Shown: piece after piece, positions 8,618 through 19,890 of the stretch | Position numbering within the stretch: the stretch's first letter is position 1 | How the letters are laid out: every line of letters starts with the position of its first letter | Assembly (NCBI RefSeq): GCF_001422735.1 | Contig: NZ_LMLZ01000003.1 | Span: 62,001 to 126,000, forward strand | DNA: 64,000 nucleotides | Origin: Acidovorax sp. Leaf78 | GTDB taxonomy: Bacteria > Pseudomonadota > Gammaproteobacteria > Burkholderiales > Burkholderiaceae_C | Direction: 5' to 3' | Program-made: the position numbers and the translations under genes | The notes under the pieces: model-generated | The model's database searches: none | Seen by the model: the letters and a program-made list of their open reading frames with translations, nothing else | What the model was told of the DNA's origin: nothing

Positions 8618-9004
8618 TCAAATGCGCTTGAGCCCGAGCGCCTTCAACTCGGCCTCGCTCAGGCGCGACAGCACGTCGCTGCGCAGCTTGTCCAGCTGGG
8701 CGCGGTGGCTGAAGTCCAGGTCCACGCCGTGCACCGGCAGGTTGCCGTCACCGCCCAGCGCATAGGCTTCGCCCGTGGTCTCGTTGAGCACCAGCCACAT
8801 CCGGCGCACCTGGCCCCGCTGGCCGCCCGAGGTCTGCTGGGCGACGTAGCCGTCCGCGTCGGCGCGCCGCGTGAAGACGGCCTTGAGGATGTCGTCCCCG
8901 AGCAGCGATATCCACACGCCCCAGCCCTCACGGAGCGATGCATCGAAGCGTTGGCCGGGCAGTTGGGTCGCGGCGTAATAGGCGGTGTCTACGGGGTGTT
9001 TCAT
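8618..9004 (-). CDS. Conserved-looking hypothetical protein, 128 aa
   Basis: I do not recognise a family. It is a soluble-looking, mixed alpha/beta protein with no signal peptide or membrane segment, starting MKHPVDTAYY and ending LSEAELKALGLKRI. Normal codon bias and an ATG start support it as a real gene. It is leftward, convergent with the PACE gene (27-bp gap) and divergent from metH. It occupies the place where the homocysteine-binding half of a split metH might be expected. Confidence 0.6.
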   Translation of the reverse strand: MKHPVDTAYYAATQLPGQRFDASLREGWGVWISLLGDDILKAVFTRRADADGYVAQQTSGGQRGQVRRMWLVLNETTGEAYALGGDGNLPVHGVDLDFSHRAQLDKLRSDVLSRLSEAELKALGLKRI

Positions 9005-9130
9005 CAGCGCAAGGAAATGGAAGCAGCGGGAGCCACCGCATCTTAGCGGCGTGCAGGCGGCACATCACGGCTTTTGCGCCAGCCCCGCGGATTCAGCCCT
9101 GGCGGCTGGCGCCCGTAAAATCAGGGCTTC

Positions 9131-9200
9131 CCCAAAGAGCGTCGCAGCGGGCCCCCACGCCCGCAAGGTCGGTCATCCCTGGATGCGATGACGCTCGGTG
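9131..9200 (+). ncRNA. Candidate S-adenosylhomocysteine (SAH) riboswitch in the metH leader
   Basis: The leader shows the SAH-riboswitch layout. GAGCGTC (9137-9143) is followed by GCAGC, a P2-like hairpin GCGGGC/GCCCGC (9147-9152 with 9159-9164), then AAGGTCGG, a small CATC/GATG hairpin, and GACGCTC (9190-9196), which is a perfect pseudoknot partner of the first strand. It ends about 33 bases before the metH ATG. SAH riboswitches are known before ahcY and metH in beta- and gammaproteobacteria. The P1 stem is weak here (CCCA against TCGG has a mismatch), so this is a candidate. Confidence 0.5.
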
Positions 9201-9232
9201 GCCCCCACGAACCGATTGCACGAGTGAGCCTG

Positions 9233-11971
<2,739 letters not shown>

Positions 11972-11987
11972 TGCGGACGCAGTGCCG

Positions 11988-12374
11988 ATGCCCGTGAAGA
12001 TGTCGCTTGTGAAAAAGTCCTGCCTGGCCGCGGCCCTGCTGGGCGCAGCCTGCGCCGCAGCGCTGGCTGCCGACTGGGCGTTCGCTTTCAAACCGGTGGC
12101 CGCGCAGATGGCGATCTACTCCGGTGGCTTGGGCGACCCCGCTGCGCCGACGGCGCAGGATGCCAAGGTGTCGTTCCACATGCAGGGCAAAGCGGCCCGG
12201 GACCTTTTCGACCGCCTGGGCCCGGACGTGAAAAATGAGTGCACGACCGACCCCAAAGTCCGCGTCCGCATGAAAGAGCGGCTGCAATGCATTCAATACT
12301 CGAACTCGGACACCAGTTGCTATTTCGGATTCGATCTGAAAGACGGCAAAAGCATCGGCGGCAGCATCTGCTGA
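11988..12374 (+). CDS. Exported hypothetical protein, 128 aa
   Basis: Unknown function. The N-terminus is a typical Sec signal peptide (KKSCLAAALLGAACAAALAADW), so the product is probably periplasmic. The mature part has three cysteines besides those of the signal (NECTTDP, LQCIQY, TSCYFGF) and ends in C, which suggests disulfides. The start is ATG 11988 or ATG 12000; a GTG at 11982 is also in frame. It follows metH by 16 bases and may be cotranscribed, but nothing links it functionally. Confidence 0.65.
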   Translation: MPVKMSLVKKSCLAAALLGAACAAALAADWAFAFKPVAAQMAIYSGGLGDPAAPTAQDAKVSFHMQGKAARDLFDRLGPDVKNECTTDPKVRVRMKERLQCIQYSNSDTSCYFGFDLKDGKSIGGSIC

Positions 12375-12466
12375 TGCGGCTGGGCTGAGGGTTCCAGCAT
12401 CGCGCTTGTTTGCCCTTTGCCAGGTGGGCGCCCCGGGCGGAGCGCCATCAGGCCTGTAGCGCAGGT

Positions 12467-13033
12467 TTATGCGACCGGTGTGGCCCCAGCGGCCGGCGCC
12501 GCTGTTCCCTCGACGCTCGCAGCCATCTCCAGCTGCATCATGATCATGTTGACCAACGTGTGCACCGTGGGGCGGCCGGTCTCGATGATGAAGTGGGCAG
12601 TCTCGCGGTACAGGCCGTCGCGCTGCGTGTAGAGCTCGCGCAGCTTGTCCATCGGGTTGCCGCCCTGCAGCAGGGGGCGCGTGCGGTCGTGCTTCACGCG
12701 CTTGTAGATCTCTTCGGCCGAGGCGCGCAGGTAGAGCACCGAGCCGAAATCGCGCAATACCCCGCGGTTCTCGGCACGCAGCACGGCGCCGCCGCCGGTG
12801 GACAGCACCATGCCGCCGCTGCCGCGGCACACCTCGGCCAGCACCTCGGATTCCAGGTCGCGAAAGCGGGCCTCGCCTTCCGCCTCGAAAAAGCTGCGGA
12901 TGGTGGTGCCGATGGTCTGTTCCAGCCGGTGGTCCAGGTCGATGAAAGGTACCCCAGCGCGGTGGGCCAGCTGCCGGCCGACGGTGGATTTGCCCGAGCC
13001 GGGCATGCCGACCAGTGCACAGCGAATCTGCAT
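12467..13033 (-). CDS. aroK: Shikimate kinase
   Basis: It phosphorylates shikimate at the 3-OH with ATP in aromatic amino-acid synthesis. The 188-residue protein has the P-loop GMPGSGKST (9-17), the substrate aspartates in FIDLDHRLE (D32/D34), the arginine of RFRDLE, and STGGGAVL. It starts at ATG 13033; an extended frame upstream is not family sequence. aroB, the common neighbour of aroK in proteobacteria, is absent: the next gene is a serine hydrolase, convergent genes lie to the left, and the gene stands alone. It could be a second shikimate kinase copy. Confidence 0.88.
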   Translation of the reverse strand: MQIRCALVGMPGSGKSTVGRQLAHRAGVPFIDLDHRLEQTIGTTIRSFFEAEGEARFRDLESEVLAEVCRGSGGMVLSTGGGAVLRAENRGVLRDFGSVLYLRASAEEIYKRVKHDRTRPLLQGGNPMDKLRELYTQRDGLYRETAHFIIETGRPTVHTLVNMIMMQLEMAASVEGTAAPAAGATPVA

Positions 13034-13125
13034 AAATGTCCTGTTGTGATGCTGTACCAACTGGGCGCAGAGTGTAAGGGCCCGGCGCCTGCACGGCCCG
13101 GGGTGCAGGCGGCGCGGTGCAAAGG

Positions 13126-14271
13126 TCAGAGCGCGGCGTAGACCAGTGCGGGCCACAGGGCGCAGAGATAGCGCAGCTGCCCGGGCGCCTGGGTGAGCAG
13201 GATGGCGAACAAATCCTCGGCAGGGTCGACGAAGAAGCAGGTGCCGCCCATGCCGCTCCAGCTGTAGCTGCCGGCCGACCCGGGGCTGGTGGCCAGGCCG
13301 GTGGCGCTGCGCACGGCCACACCCAGGCCGAAGCCGTGGCCCGGCGGCAGGAGGTCGCCCACCACCGGGATGCCGCCAAGGTGGTCGGCGGTCATGAAGT
13401 CCACCGTGGCGCGGCTGGCCAAGCGGATGGGTCCATCCGGGCCGTGCAACGTACCACGGCCCAGCATCAGCGCCAGAAACCGTGCGTAGTCGGCCGCAGT
13501 GGACACGAGGCCGCCGCCAGCCGATTCAAAGGCCGGCGGCGCCGACACGTCGTTGAGCGCCATCGCTGCCGTGCCGGTCCGCGGGTCAACCGCAAAGGGC
13601 TCGGCCAGGTCCGCCAGCCGGTGGGCCGGCACCGCAAAGCCGGTGTCCCGCATGCCCAGCGGGCCCAGCACGCGCTGCTGCAGGATGGTGGAGAGCGGCG
13701 CGCCTTCGACCGCTTCCAGCACGGCGCCCAGCACGTCGGTGGCGCGGCTGTACTCCCAGGCGCTGCCGGGAGGGTGCACCAGCGGCAGCGGGCCCAGTGC
13801 CGACACCTGCGCGGCATTGGTCAGGCGGCGCGACCCGATGCGCGCCGCGCGGTAGGCATCGGCCACGGTGCCGGGCTCCCAGGCGTAGCTCAGGCCGGCC
13901 GTGTGGCGCAGCAGGTCGTGCACGGTGGCCTCGCGCGCTGGCGGGTTGCTGGTTCCGGTGGCCTCGTCGTACACGCGCTGGCCGGCAAACGCTGGCAGGT
14001 AGTGCGACACGGGCAGCGACAGCAGCAGCCGGCCTTCTTCCATCAGCATCAGCGCCACCAGGGAGGCGATCGGCTTGGTCATCGAATAAATGCGGAACAC
14101 GGCATCGGCCGCCATGGCGGGCGCGTCGCTGCCCGGGCGCAGCGCGCCCACGGCCTCGTGCAGCACCGTGTGGCCGCGGTGGTGGACCAGCGCCACCGCG
14201 CCGGGCAGCAGGCCCTGGTCAACGTGGCGCTGCAGCGCCTCACGCAAGCGGGGCAGGGCAAGGGGGTTCAT
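13126..14271 (-). CDS. Serine hydrolase, class C beta-lactamase/esterase-like
   Basis: The 381-residue protein belongs to the penicillin-binding/beta-lactamase-related (EstB-like) group. The catalytic SxxK is SMTK in FRIYSMTKPIASLV, and the tyrosine motif is YSRATD in WEYSRATDVLGAVLE; the HTAGLSYAWE segment is also typical. There is no evident signal peptide, so it is likely a cytoplasmic esterase rather than an antibiotic-hydrolysing enzyme. It starts at ATG 14271. It is leftward, 92 bp upstream of aroK. The substrate is unknown. Confidence 0.82.
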   Translation of the reverse strand: MNPLALPRLREALQRHVDQGLLPGAVALVHHRGHTVLHEAVGALRPGSDAPAMAADAVFRIYSMTKPIASLVALMLMEEGRLLLSLPVSHYLPAFAGQRVYDEATGTSNPPAREATVHDLLRHTAGLSYAWEPGTVADAYRAARIGSRRLTNAAQVSALGPLPLVHPPGSAWEYSRATDVLGAVLEAVEGAPLSTILQQRVLGPLGMRDTGFAVPAHRLADLAEPFAVDPRTGTAAMALNDVSAPPAFESAGGGLVSTAADYARFLALMLGRGTLHGPDGPIRLASRATVDFMTADHLGGIPVVGDLLPPGHGFGLGVAVRSATGLATSPGSAGSYSWSGMGGTCFFVDPAEDLFAILLTQAPGQLRYLCALWPALVYAAL

Positions 14272-14453
14272 GATCGATCTCCAGGTTCCAGATGTGCGTG
14301 CATACGGCAGGGCCGCCGAGTATGCGCACACCGGGCGATGGTGCCGTCGCCTGTGCAACAGCGGTGGACGGGACCCAAGTGTCGGACCGAACCTACCTGC
14401 ACTGCCGGCTATCGCGGCTGGATGCGGGCGCCGCGCCGCGCTAGGCTTGCCGC

Positions 14454-15392
14454 ATGACCGCCTCCAGCCTGCTTCGCCGCGCCCTGCGCCTTGTCGATCC
14501 CTTGTGGAAAATGGTGCAGCCCTTCTGGCGCGCCATCAATTTGTGGCTGGACGCCGACGGGCTGCGCATGAGCGCCGCCATGTCCTTCTACGGCATGCTG
14601 AGCCTGGCCCCGTTGCTGCTGCTGCTGGTGGGCGTGCTGGGGTGGTGGATGGACCGCAGCTACCTGGAGACCAACCTCATCTCGCAGGTGCAGGCCGTCA
14701 TGGGCCAGCAGGTGGCCGAGGTGATTCGGCAGGCCCTGGCCAGTGCCAAGGAGCCGTCGGAAGGGCGGCTCGCGTCCCTGGTGGGTTTTGTGGTGCTGGT
14801 GTCGGGCGCTACAGGCGTGTTCGTGGAGTTGCAGTCGGCACTGGAGCACTTGTGGCGCGGCGAAGCGCCGACGCAGCAGCGCGCCGCCTGGTGGCGCATG
14901 GCGTCGCTGCGGCTGCGGGGCCTGGCGTATGTGCTGGCCCTGGGCTTTTTGCTGTTGGTGTCGCTGGTTCTGTCCACGCTGATCAACCTGTTTGCGGGCT
15001 GGGCAGGGTCGCACCTGTCGTCTGCGCCGGTGGCGCCTGCCATGCAGATACTCAACGAGGTGGTGGCCTTCGGCTTTGCGGTGCTGCTGTTCATGGGGCT
15101 GATGCGCATTGGCGGCGGTGCCCGCCCGTCTTCGCGCTGCATCCTCGCGGGGGCCGTGGTGGGCGCGACGCTGTTCACCGTGGGCAAGCAGCTGCTGGCG
15201 TGGTACCTGTCCACCGCGGCGGTGGTGTCGGCCTATGGGGCTGCGGGGTCGCTGGTGGTGCTGCTGATGTGGATCTACTTTTCGTCGGCGGTGCTGCTGT
15301 TCTCGGCCAGTTGTGCACGCGCGTTCCAGGAGACGCATGGCGCGCCATCGGAGCCTGCGGTAGCGCCCGACCCGGCGTTCACCGCGCATTGA
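14454..15392 (+). CDS. YihY/BrkB family inner-membrane protein
   Basis: The 312-residue protein has about six membrane helices. Family marks are AAMSFYGMLSLAPLLLLLVGVLGW near the N-terminus, the GATGVFVELQSALEHLW helix, and a late AYGAAGSLVVLLMWIYFSSAVLLFSA segment. The family was once called ribonuclease BN in error; its function is not firmly known (a transport or envelope role is proposed). It is a single rightward gene, and its start fits the family N-terminus. Confidence 0.88.
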   Translation: MTASSLLRRALRLVDPLWKMVQPFWRAINLWLDADGLRMSAAMSFYGMLSLAPLLLLLVGVLGWWMDRSYLETNLISQVQAVMGQQVAEVIRQALASAKEPSEGRLASLVGFVVLVSGATGVFVELQSALEHLWRGEAPTQQRAAWWRMASLRLRGLAYVLALGFLLLVSLVLSTLINLFAGWAGSHLSSAPVAPAMQILNEVVAFGFAVLLFMGLMRIGGGARPSSRCILAGAVVGATLFTVGKQLLAWYLSTAAVVSAYGAAGSLVVLLMWIYFSSAVLLFSASCARAFQETHGAPSEPAVAPDPAFTAH

Positions 15393-15558
15393 TGTCGTCC
15401 ACCGCCGCGCTGCCCAGGCCCGCCACGTGACCATCTGCCGGTAAACAGCTTCTTACGTCCTTTACAGGGGCTATGTCCGGTTTTCAGGCACCCGCAGGTA
15501 CTCTGCAGCCACCCGTCCAGCGTTGTGTTGGTACCGCTGGATCTTTCGGAGAAAAATC

Positions 15559-16392
15559 ATGAGCCTTATCGTTTCGTCATCGTCCCATCCTTTGTCCGCC
15601 ACATCCCACGCAGGCGTTGCCGGTGCGGCCTCGGGTCACTCGCTCAAATGGCTGTGGGCTGCCATCGGTGTGCTGGGGGTGAGCGTGGTGGCCTTGGGCA
15701 CCACCTTGGTGGTGCAGAACGCCGGCAAATCGTCTGCCGAAGCGCCTCCCGCCGCCGTGGCAGCCCTGGCGCAGCCGGCGCCCGGCATGCCCCCGGTCGA
15801 TGGACCGGCACAAAACAAGCCTCTGCCGCAATCTGGACAAAGGAATGTTGCTACAAATAATGTAGCAAACCAGGCGCCAAGCTATTCGCAAGGCGCGTCT
15901 TACCAGGGGGGGTCTTACCAAGGTGGATCTTCGCAAGGCGGCTATGCGCCGTCCCAGCCTGCAATGCGCACCGCAGCGCCTGCGCCCGTGTGCGCATCGT
16001 GCGGCCGGGTCGAGTCCGTGCAGGCGGTGCAGCAGGCGGCACCCGCCACCGGGGTCGGCGCGGTGGCTGGCGGCGTGCTGGGTGCCGTGGTGGGCAACCA
16101 GGTTGGCAAGGGGTCTGGCCGAACCGCGGCCACGGTGCTGGGTGCCGTGGGCGGCGGTTATGTGGGCCACAAGGTCGAAGAGCGCACGCGCACGCAGACG
16201 GTCTACCAGATCGCCGTGCGCATGGAAGACGGTTCGGTGCGACGCTTCACCCGCGCGCAGCCTCCGGCCGTGGGCACACCGGTCGTTTTGCAGGGCAAGG
16301 GCTTCCGCGTGGATGACGGCACGGCCGCGCGCGCCGCAGAGTCCTATCCGCGCGCCCAGCCAGGCGCTGTGCGCGTGGCCGATACGTATTGA
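15559..16392 (+). CDS. Glycine-zipper 2TM domain membrane protein
   Basis: The 277-residue protein starts at ATG 15559 behind a good GGAGAA ribosome-binding site; an upstream in-frame ATG is less likely. One membrane anchor lies at about residues 30-55 (LWAAIGVLGVSVVALGTTLVV), then a Pro/Gln/Ser-rich linker with GGSYQGGSSQGG repeats, then a glycine-zipper segment (AVAGGVLGAVVGNQVGKGSGRTAA...) as in the 17-kDa/Rickettsia surface antigen family, and a small C-terminal domain ending VRVADTY. It is probably an envelope protein. A 17-bp family C palindrome lies inside the linker, and a strong terminator follows the gene. Confidence 0.85.
   Translation: MSLIVSSSSHPLSATSHAGVAGAASGHSLKWLWAAIGVLGVSVVALGTTLVVQNAGKSSAEAPPAAVAALAQPAPGMPPVDGPAQNKPLPQSGQRNVATNNVANQAPSYSQGASYQGGSYQGGSSQGGYAPSQPAMRTAAPAPVCASCGRVESVQAVQQAAPATGVGAVAGGVLGAVVGNQVGKGSGRTAATVLGAVGGGYVGHKVEERTRTQTVYQIAVRMEDGSVRRFTRAQPPAVGTPVVLQGKGFRVDDGTAARAAESYPRAQPGAVRVADTY
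15850..15866. repeat. 17-bp family C palindrome inside the glycine-zipper gene
   Basis: GCTAC-N7-GTAGC has the same 17-bp geometry as the ends of the family C repeats, but the rest of the element is absent. It lies in frame in the linker-coding region (encoding ATNNVAN). Confidence 0.5.
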
Positions 16393-16413
16393 GCCAGCCC
16401 TGAACCCCAATGC

Positions 16414-16439
16414 AAAAGCCCGCAATTGCGGGCTTTTTT
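16414..16439 (+). terminator. Rho-independent terminator of the glycine-zipper gene
   Basis: The stem AAAAGCCCGC/GCGGGCTTTT with a tiny AATT-type loop is followed by a T-run. It lies 22 bases after the stop, and the matching A-run means it can serve the convergent enamidase operon too. Confidence 0.85.
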
Positions 16440-16469
16440 GCTGGGCGAAGGCGCAGTGAGTGGCTGCGG

Positions 16470-17657
16470 TTACAGCACCACCGGGATTTCCGTCGCAGGC
16501 GGCGTGTTGCGGCTGCGGCCGCAGCGCACCAGGCCGTCGATCATCACCATGCCGATGCCCGGGATGTCGCCCAGCTGCACGCTCTCCAGCAGCGTGGCGC
16601 CGGCCGTGTGTTGCGCGCGGTCCATGAACACGAAGTCCGCCGCGCGACCCGGCTCGATCAGCCCGCAGTTGAGGTTGCGGATGCGTGCCGTGTTGCCCGT
16701 GGCAAAGCAGAACACCAACTCGGCGGGAATGTCGGCAAAGCTCGATATCAAGGCAATCATGCGGAGCATGCCCAGCGGCTGCACACCCGAGCCGGCCGGG
16801 CCGTCAGTGCCCAGAATCACGCGGTGCGGGCACTTGAGTTCAATGGCGGCGCGCGCTGCCTGAATGGCGATCTTCTCGTTGCCGTTGTGCACTAGCTCGA
16901 TCGCGCGGGATGACTTCTCGCACAGCTCGCACACGTGCTTCCAGGGCAGCGAGGTGTGGCCGCCGTTGATGTGGCCGATCACGTCGGCATCGGCCTCCAG
17001 CACCACATCCTTGTCGATCAGGCCCGAGCCCGGAATGGACGGACCGCCCGTGTGGATGGTGCTCTGGATGCCGTGCTTGCGCGCCCAGGCCACCATCTGC
17101 TGGGCCTCGTAGCCGGCCTTGACTGAGCCCAGGCCCACCTCGCCCAGCAGCGTCACACCCGCGTCGGCCAGGTCCTTGAAGTCCTGCTCGGTCATGCCTT
17201 TTTCGATGACCGGCGCGCCTGCGATCACCTTCACGCCGCCGGGGCGGAAGTTGTCGAACGAGCGCTGCGCGGTGATGGCCAGCGCCTTCAGGCCCACGAT
17301 GTCTTTCGGGCGGCCCGGCAGGTGCACTTCACCGGCCGACACCATCGTGGTCACGCCGCCGTTCATGGTGGAGTCGATCCAGCCGATCTGGTTTTGCCGC
17401 GGCGTCCAGTCGCCAAAGACCGGGTGCACGTGGCTGTCGATCAGGCCGGGCGCCACGCAGGTCTGGCGCGCATCGATCACGGTCTGCGCGTGTTCGGTGT
17501 CGCAGTCCTTCTCGCGGCCCACGGCCACGATGAGTCCGTCGTTGACGACGATGGTGTCGGCATCGAGGATGGGGCGGTCGAGGTCGCCCGACAACAAAAG
17601 ACCGATGTTCTTGATGACCACTTTGCCCGACTTGCCGCCGGCTGCTGCTTCTGCCAT
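16470..17657 (-). CDS. Enamidase-like amidohydrolase (nicotinate catabolism)
   Basis: In E. barkeri, enamidase opens 1,4,5,6-tetrahydro-6-oxonicotinate to 2-formylglutarate and ammonia using an Fe-Zn site. This 395-residue protein has the amidohydrolase metal ligands HVH (H76, H78), H202 in TIHTGG, H229 in IGHINGGH, and the catalytic D285 in GTDGPAGSG; a GEVGLGSVKAG segment (E173/K180) may hold the bridging ligand. The N- and C-terminal beta-sandwich segments are typical. It is the last gene of the leftward ferredoxin-FNR-TetR-enamidase group and is divergent from the reductase that would make its substrate, which supports the specific call over a generic amidohydrolase. Confidence 0.8.
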   Translation of the reverse strand: MAEAAAGGKSGKVVIKNIGLLLSGDLDRPILDADTIVVNDGLIVAVGREKDCDTEHAQTVIDARQTCVAPGLIDSHVHPVFGDWTPRQNQIGWIDSTMNGGVTTMVSAGEVHLPGRPKDIVGLKALAITAQRSFDNFRPGGVKVIAGAPVIEKGMTEQDFKDLADAGVTLLGEVGLGSVKAGYEAQQMVAWARKHGIQSTIHTGGPSIPGSGLIDKDVVLEADADVIGHINGGHTSLPWKHVCELCEKSSRAIELVHNGNEKIAIQAARAAIELKCPHRVILGTDGPAGSGVQPLGMLRMIALISSFADIPAELVFCFATGNTARIRNLNCGLIEPGRAADFVFMDRAQHTAGATLLESVQLGDIPGIGMVMIDGLVRCGRSRNTPPATEIPVVL

Positions 17658-17761
17658 GGATTCTCCTCGTGGGTGGGGGTTCGGGGCTCGTTGCGGCCCT
17701 CGCTCAGAAAATCGTTGCGTCTTGTGGGCTCTGCGGCGCCTATCGGCCGGAGCAAAAACCT

Positions 17762-18478
17762 TCAGGCCGCTGCCTTGCTCTTGGGCAAACTGGGGCCTGG
17801 CGCCACCGTGCGCAGCACGCTGTCGATGACGAAGGACTCCCAGTGCGCCAGCGCATCGGGCGTCTCCAGGTCTTCGCCCAGAAAGGCCGACAGCGTGTGG
17901 CGGTTGGACATGTAGAAGTAGCCCGTGGCGGCGATCAGCAGGTACACGTCGCGCGCCGACACATCCTTGCGGAACAGCCCTTGTGCCTGGCCGCTTTCCA
18001 GCACGCGGCGGATCACCTCGATGGCGGGCGACGAGTATTCGCGGGCCCGCATCGACTTGGAGATGTGCTTGCCCTTGTGCAGGTTCTCGGTGTTGAGCAG
18101 CGTGATGAACTCGGGGTTCTTGCGGTAGTAGCCCACCACGAAGCGGATCACGGCCTGCAGTGCCTCGACCGGCTTGGCGGTGTCCAGCGTGAGCTTGGAC
18201 TCCGCATCGTTCATGCGCCGGTAGGTTTCCTCCAGCACCTCGATGAACAGGCCTTCCTTGCTGCCGAAGTAGTAGTAGATCATCCGGTCGAAGGACTTGG
18301 CCGCCTTGGAGATCTTCTCCACGCTGCCGCCTTCGTAGCCGTAGCGGGCGAACACCTTGGTCGCCGCTTTCAGGATGTTGTCGCGCGTGGTCTGTGCGGC
18401 CTGCTCGCGCACCCCCGTCTTGCGCACGGTGGGAGATCGGCTGGACGCTGTCCGGGTCTTGGGAGGAGTGGCAGACAT
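17762..18478 (-). CDS. TetR/AcrR family transcriptional regulator
   Basis: The 238-residue protein has a basic, disordered N-terminal 30 residues, then a TetR HTH (ILKAATKVFARYGYEGGSVEKISKAAK, SFDRMIYYYFGSKEGLF) and a C-terminal ligand domain. The third-helix region YYYFGSKEGLF is canonical. It lies between the enamidase and ferredoxin reductase genes of the nicotinate cluster, 67 bp after the reductase. It is the only regulator in the cluster, so it is the best candidate repressor of the divergent promoters. The inducer, perhaps nicotinate or 6-hydroxynicotinate, is inferred only. Confidence 0.9.
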   Translation of the reverse strand: MSATPPKTRTASSRSPTVRKTGVREQAAQTTRDNILKAATKVFARYGYEGGSVEKISKAAKSFDRMIYYYFGSKEGLFIEVLEETYRRMNDAESKLTLDTAKPVEALQAVIRFVVGYYRKNPEFITLLNTENLHKGKHISKSMRAREYSSPAIEVIRRVLESGQAQGLFRKDVSARDVYLLIAATGYFYMSNRHTLSAFLGEDLETPDALAHWESFVIDSVLRTVAPGPSLPKSKAAA

Positions 18479-18545
18479 GGCGGGTCCTGGTGGGTGGGGC
18501 CGGCGCCCGGGGCCTGATCCTCAGGCCCCGCCGCCGGCCGGGAGA

Positions 18546-19322
18546 TCACTGCTCTGCGAACGCGCGTTCGATCACGAAGTCGCCCGGCTTCGTGGTGTTG
18601 CCTTCCTTGAAGCCGCGCTCTTCCATCATGTGCTTGAGGTCGCGCAGCATCTCGGGGCTGCCGCAGATCATCACGCGGTCTTCCAGTGGGTTGAGCGCGG
18701 GCAGGCCCAGGTCGCGGGCGAGCTGGCCGTTCTCGATCACGGTGGTCACGCGGCCCTGGTGCTTGAACTCCTCGCGCGTCACGGTGGGGTAGTACTTGAG
18801 CTGCTTGCTCACGATCTCGCCCAGGAACTCGTGCTGGGGCAGTTCGTTGGTGATGTAGTCGTGGTAGGCCAGCTCCTTCACCTCGCGCACGCCGTGCACC
18901 AGGATGACTTCCTCGAACTTCTCATACGTCTCGGGGTCGCGCATCAGGCTCAGGAACGGCGCCACGCCGGTGCCGGTGGACAGCATGTACAGGCGCTTGG
19001 CGGGCAGCAGGTAGTCGATGAGCAGCGTGCCGGTGGGCTTCTTGCCCACCACGATGGTGTCGCCCACCTGGATGTGCTGCAGGCGCGAGGTCAGCGGGCC
19101 GTCGGGCACCTTGATCGACAGGAACTCCAGGTGCTCTTCGTAGTTGGCGCTGGCGATGCTGTAGGCGCGCAGCAGGGGTTTGCCGTTCTCGCCACGCAGG
19201 CCGATCATCGTGAAATGGCCGTTGGAAAAGCGCAGGGCCGTGTCCCGCGTGGTGGTGAAGGAGAAAAGGCGGTCCGTCCAGTGGTGGACGGAGAGGACGC
19301 GTTCTTCTAGAAAGGCGCTCAT
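18546..19322 (-). CDS. fpr: Ferredoxin--NADP(+) reductase
   Basis: It moves electrons between NADPH and ferredoxin through FAD. The 258-residue, Fpr-type protein has the FAD motif RAYSIAS, the NADP-binding STGTGVAPFLSL, the VICGS-like MICGSPEM and the C-terminal FVIERAFAEQ tail. It is leftward, 76 bp after the ferredoxin gene. In this setting it would feed electrons from NADPH through that ferredoxin to the divergently encoded 6-hydroxynicotinate reductase. It could also be the general cellular Fpr recruited here. Confidence 0.9.
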   Translation of the reverse strand: MSAFLEERVLSVHHWTDRLFSFTTTRDTALRFSNGHFTMIGLRGENGKPLLRAYSIASANYEEHLEFLSIKVPDGPLTSRLQHIQVGDTIVVGKKPTGTLLIDYLLPAKRLYMLSTGTGVAPFLSLMRDPETYEKFEEVILVHGVREVKELAYHDYITNELPQHEFLGEIVSKQLKYYPTVTREEFKHQGRVTTVIENGQLARDLGLPALNPLEDRVMICGSPEMLRDLKHMMEERGFKEGNTTKPGDFVIERAFAEQ

Positions 19323-19398
19323 GGTGCTTAGTCGAAAAAGTTGAAAGTACAGAAGAAAACTGGCTGAAGTCCGCGCTGGCGGCGTACTGGAGCGGGGC

Positions 19399-19728
19399 TC
19401 AGAACGCGATATCCAGGCCGGAAAGCTTGTGGCTCACAACCCTCCATTGTTCCGCATCTGGCAAAGCCGGTTTTCTTTTGGTGATTGTGGGCAGGCCCGG
19501 GGCCAGCTTTTTGTTGAATTCGAGGAAGATTTCCAGGCCCGGGGGCAGGTCGTCTTCGGCATAGATGGCGTTGGCGGGGCACTCGGGGATGCAGACCGCG
19601 CAGTCGATGCACTCGTCGGGGTCGATGACGAGGTATTCAGGCCCCTCCTTGAAGCAGTCGACCGGGCAGACATCGACACAGTCGGTGTACTTGCACCGAA
19701 TACATGCATCCGTCACTACGTGCGTCAT
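19399..19728 (-). CDS. fdxA: FdxA-type 7Fe-8S ferredoxin
   Basis: Low-potential electron carrier. The 109-residue protein starts at ATG 19728 with [17 protein letters not shown] and has the paired cluster motifs [18 protein letters not shown] and [12 protein letters not shown], which is the [3Fe-4S]/[4Fe-4S] layout of Azotobacter ferredoxin I and FdxA. The C-terminal 50 residues are the extra tail of that family. It is the first gene of the leftward unit in the nicotinate cluster and the likely electron donor to 6-hydroxynicotinate reductase. Confidence 0.92.
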   Translation of the reverse strand: MTHVVTDACIRCKYTDCVDVCPVDCFKEGPEYLVIDPDECIDCAVCIPECPANAIYAEDDLPPGLEIFLEFNKKLAPGLPTITKRKPALPDAEQWRVVSHKLSGLDIAF

Positions 19729-19793
19729 TTTGGGGCTCCTCGTGCACCGTTTCAGGGGGTGCGAAAACACCATTGCGGACCATCATCGATTGC

Positions 19794-19816
19794 GCTACAT
19801 TCGCGATCAATGTAGC
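19794..19816. promoter_or_regulatory. Inverted repeat in the divergent nicotinate-cluster promoter (candidate TetR operator)
   Basis: The perfect 8-bp arms GCTACATT and AATGTAGC flank a 7-bp spacer, and a further half-site ATGCTACA follows at 19841. It lies in the 162-bp AT-rich gap between the ferredoxin and the reductase genes, where one site could control both directions. Confidence 0.5.
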
Positions 19817-19890
19817 AATCACAACATTTAAGTTAAGTGAATGCTACACAAAATGCAATGCGCGTACAAGCATTTGAAAAGATGCAATGA

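Noticed and set aside
9188-9232. Earlier ATG start for metH
   Set aside because: It lies in the 3' pseudoknot strand of the candidate riboswitch and adds residues not typical of the family.
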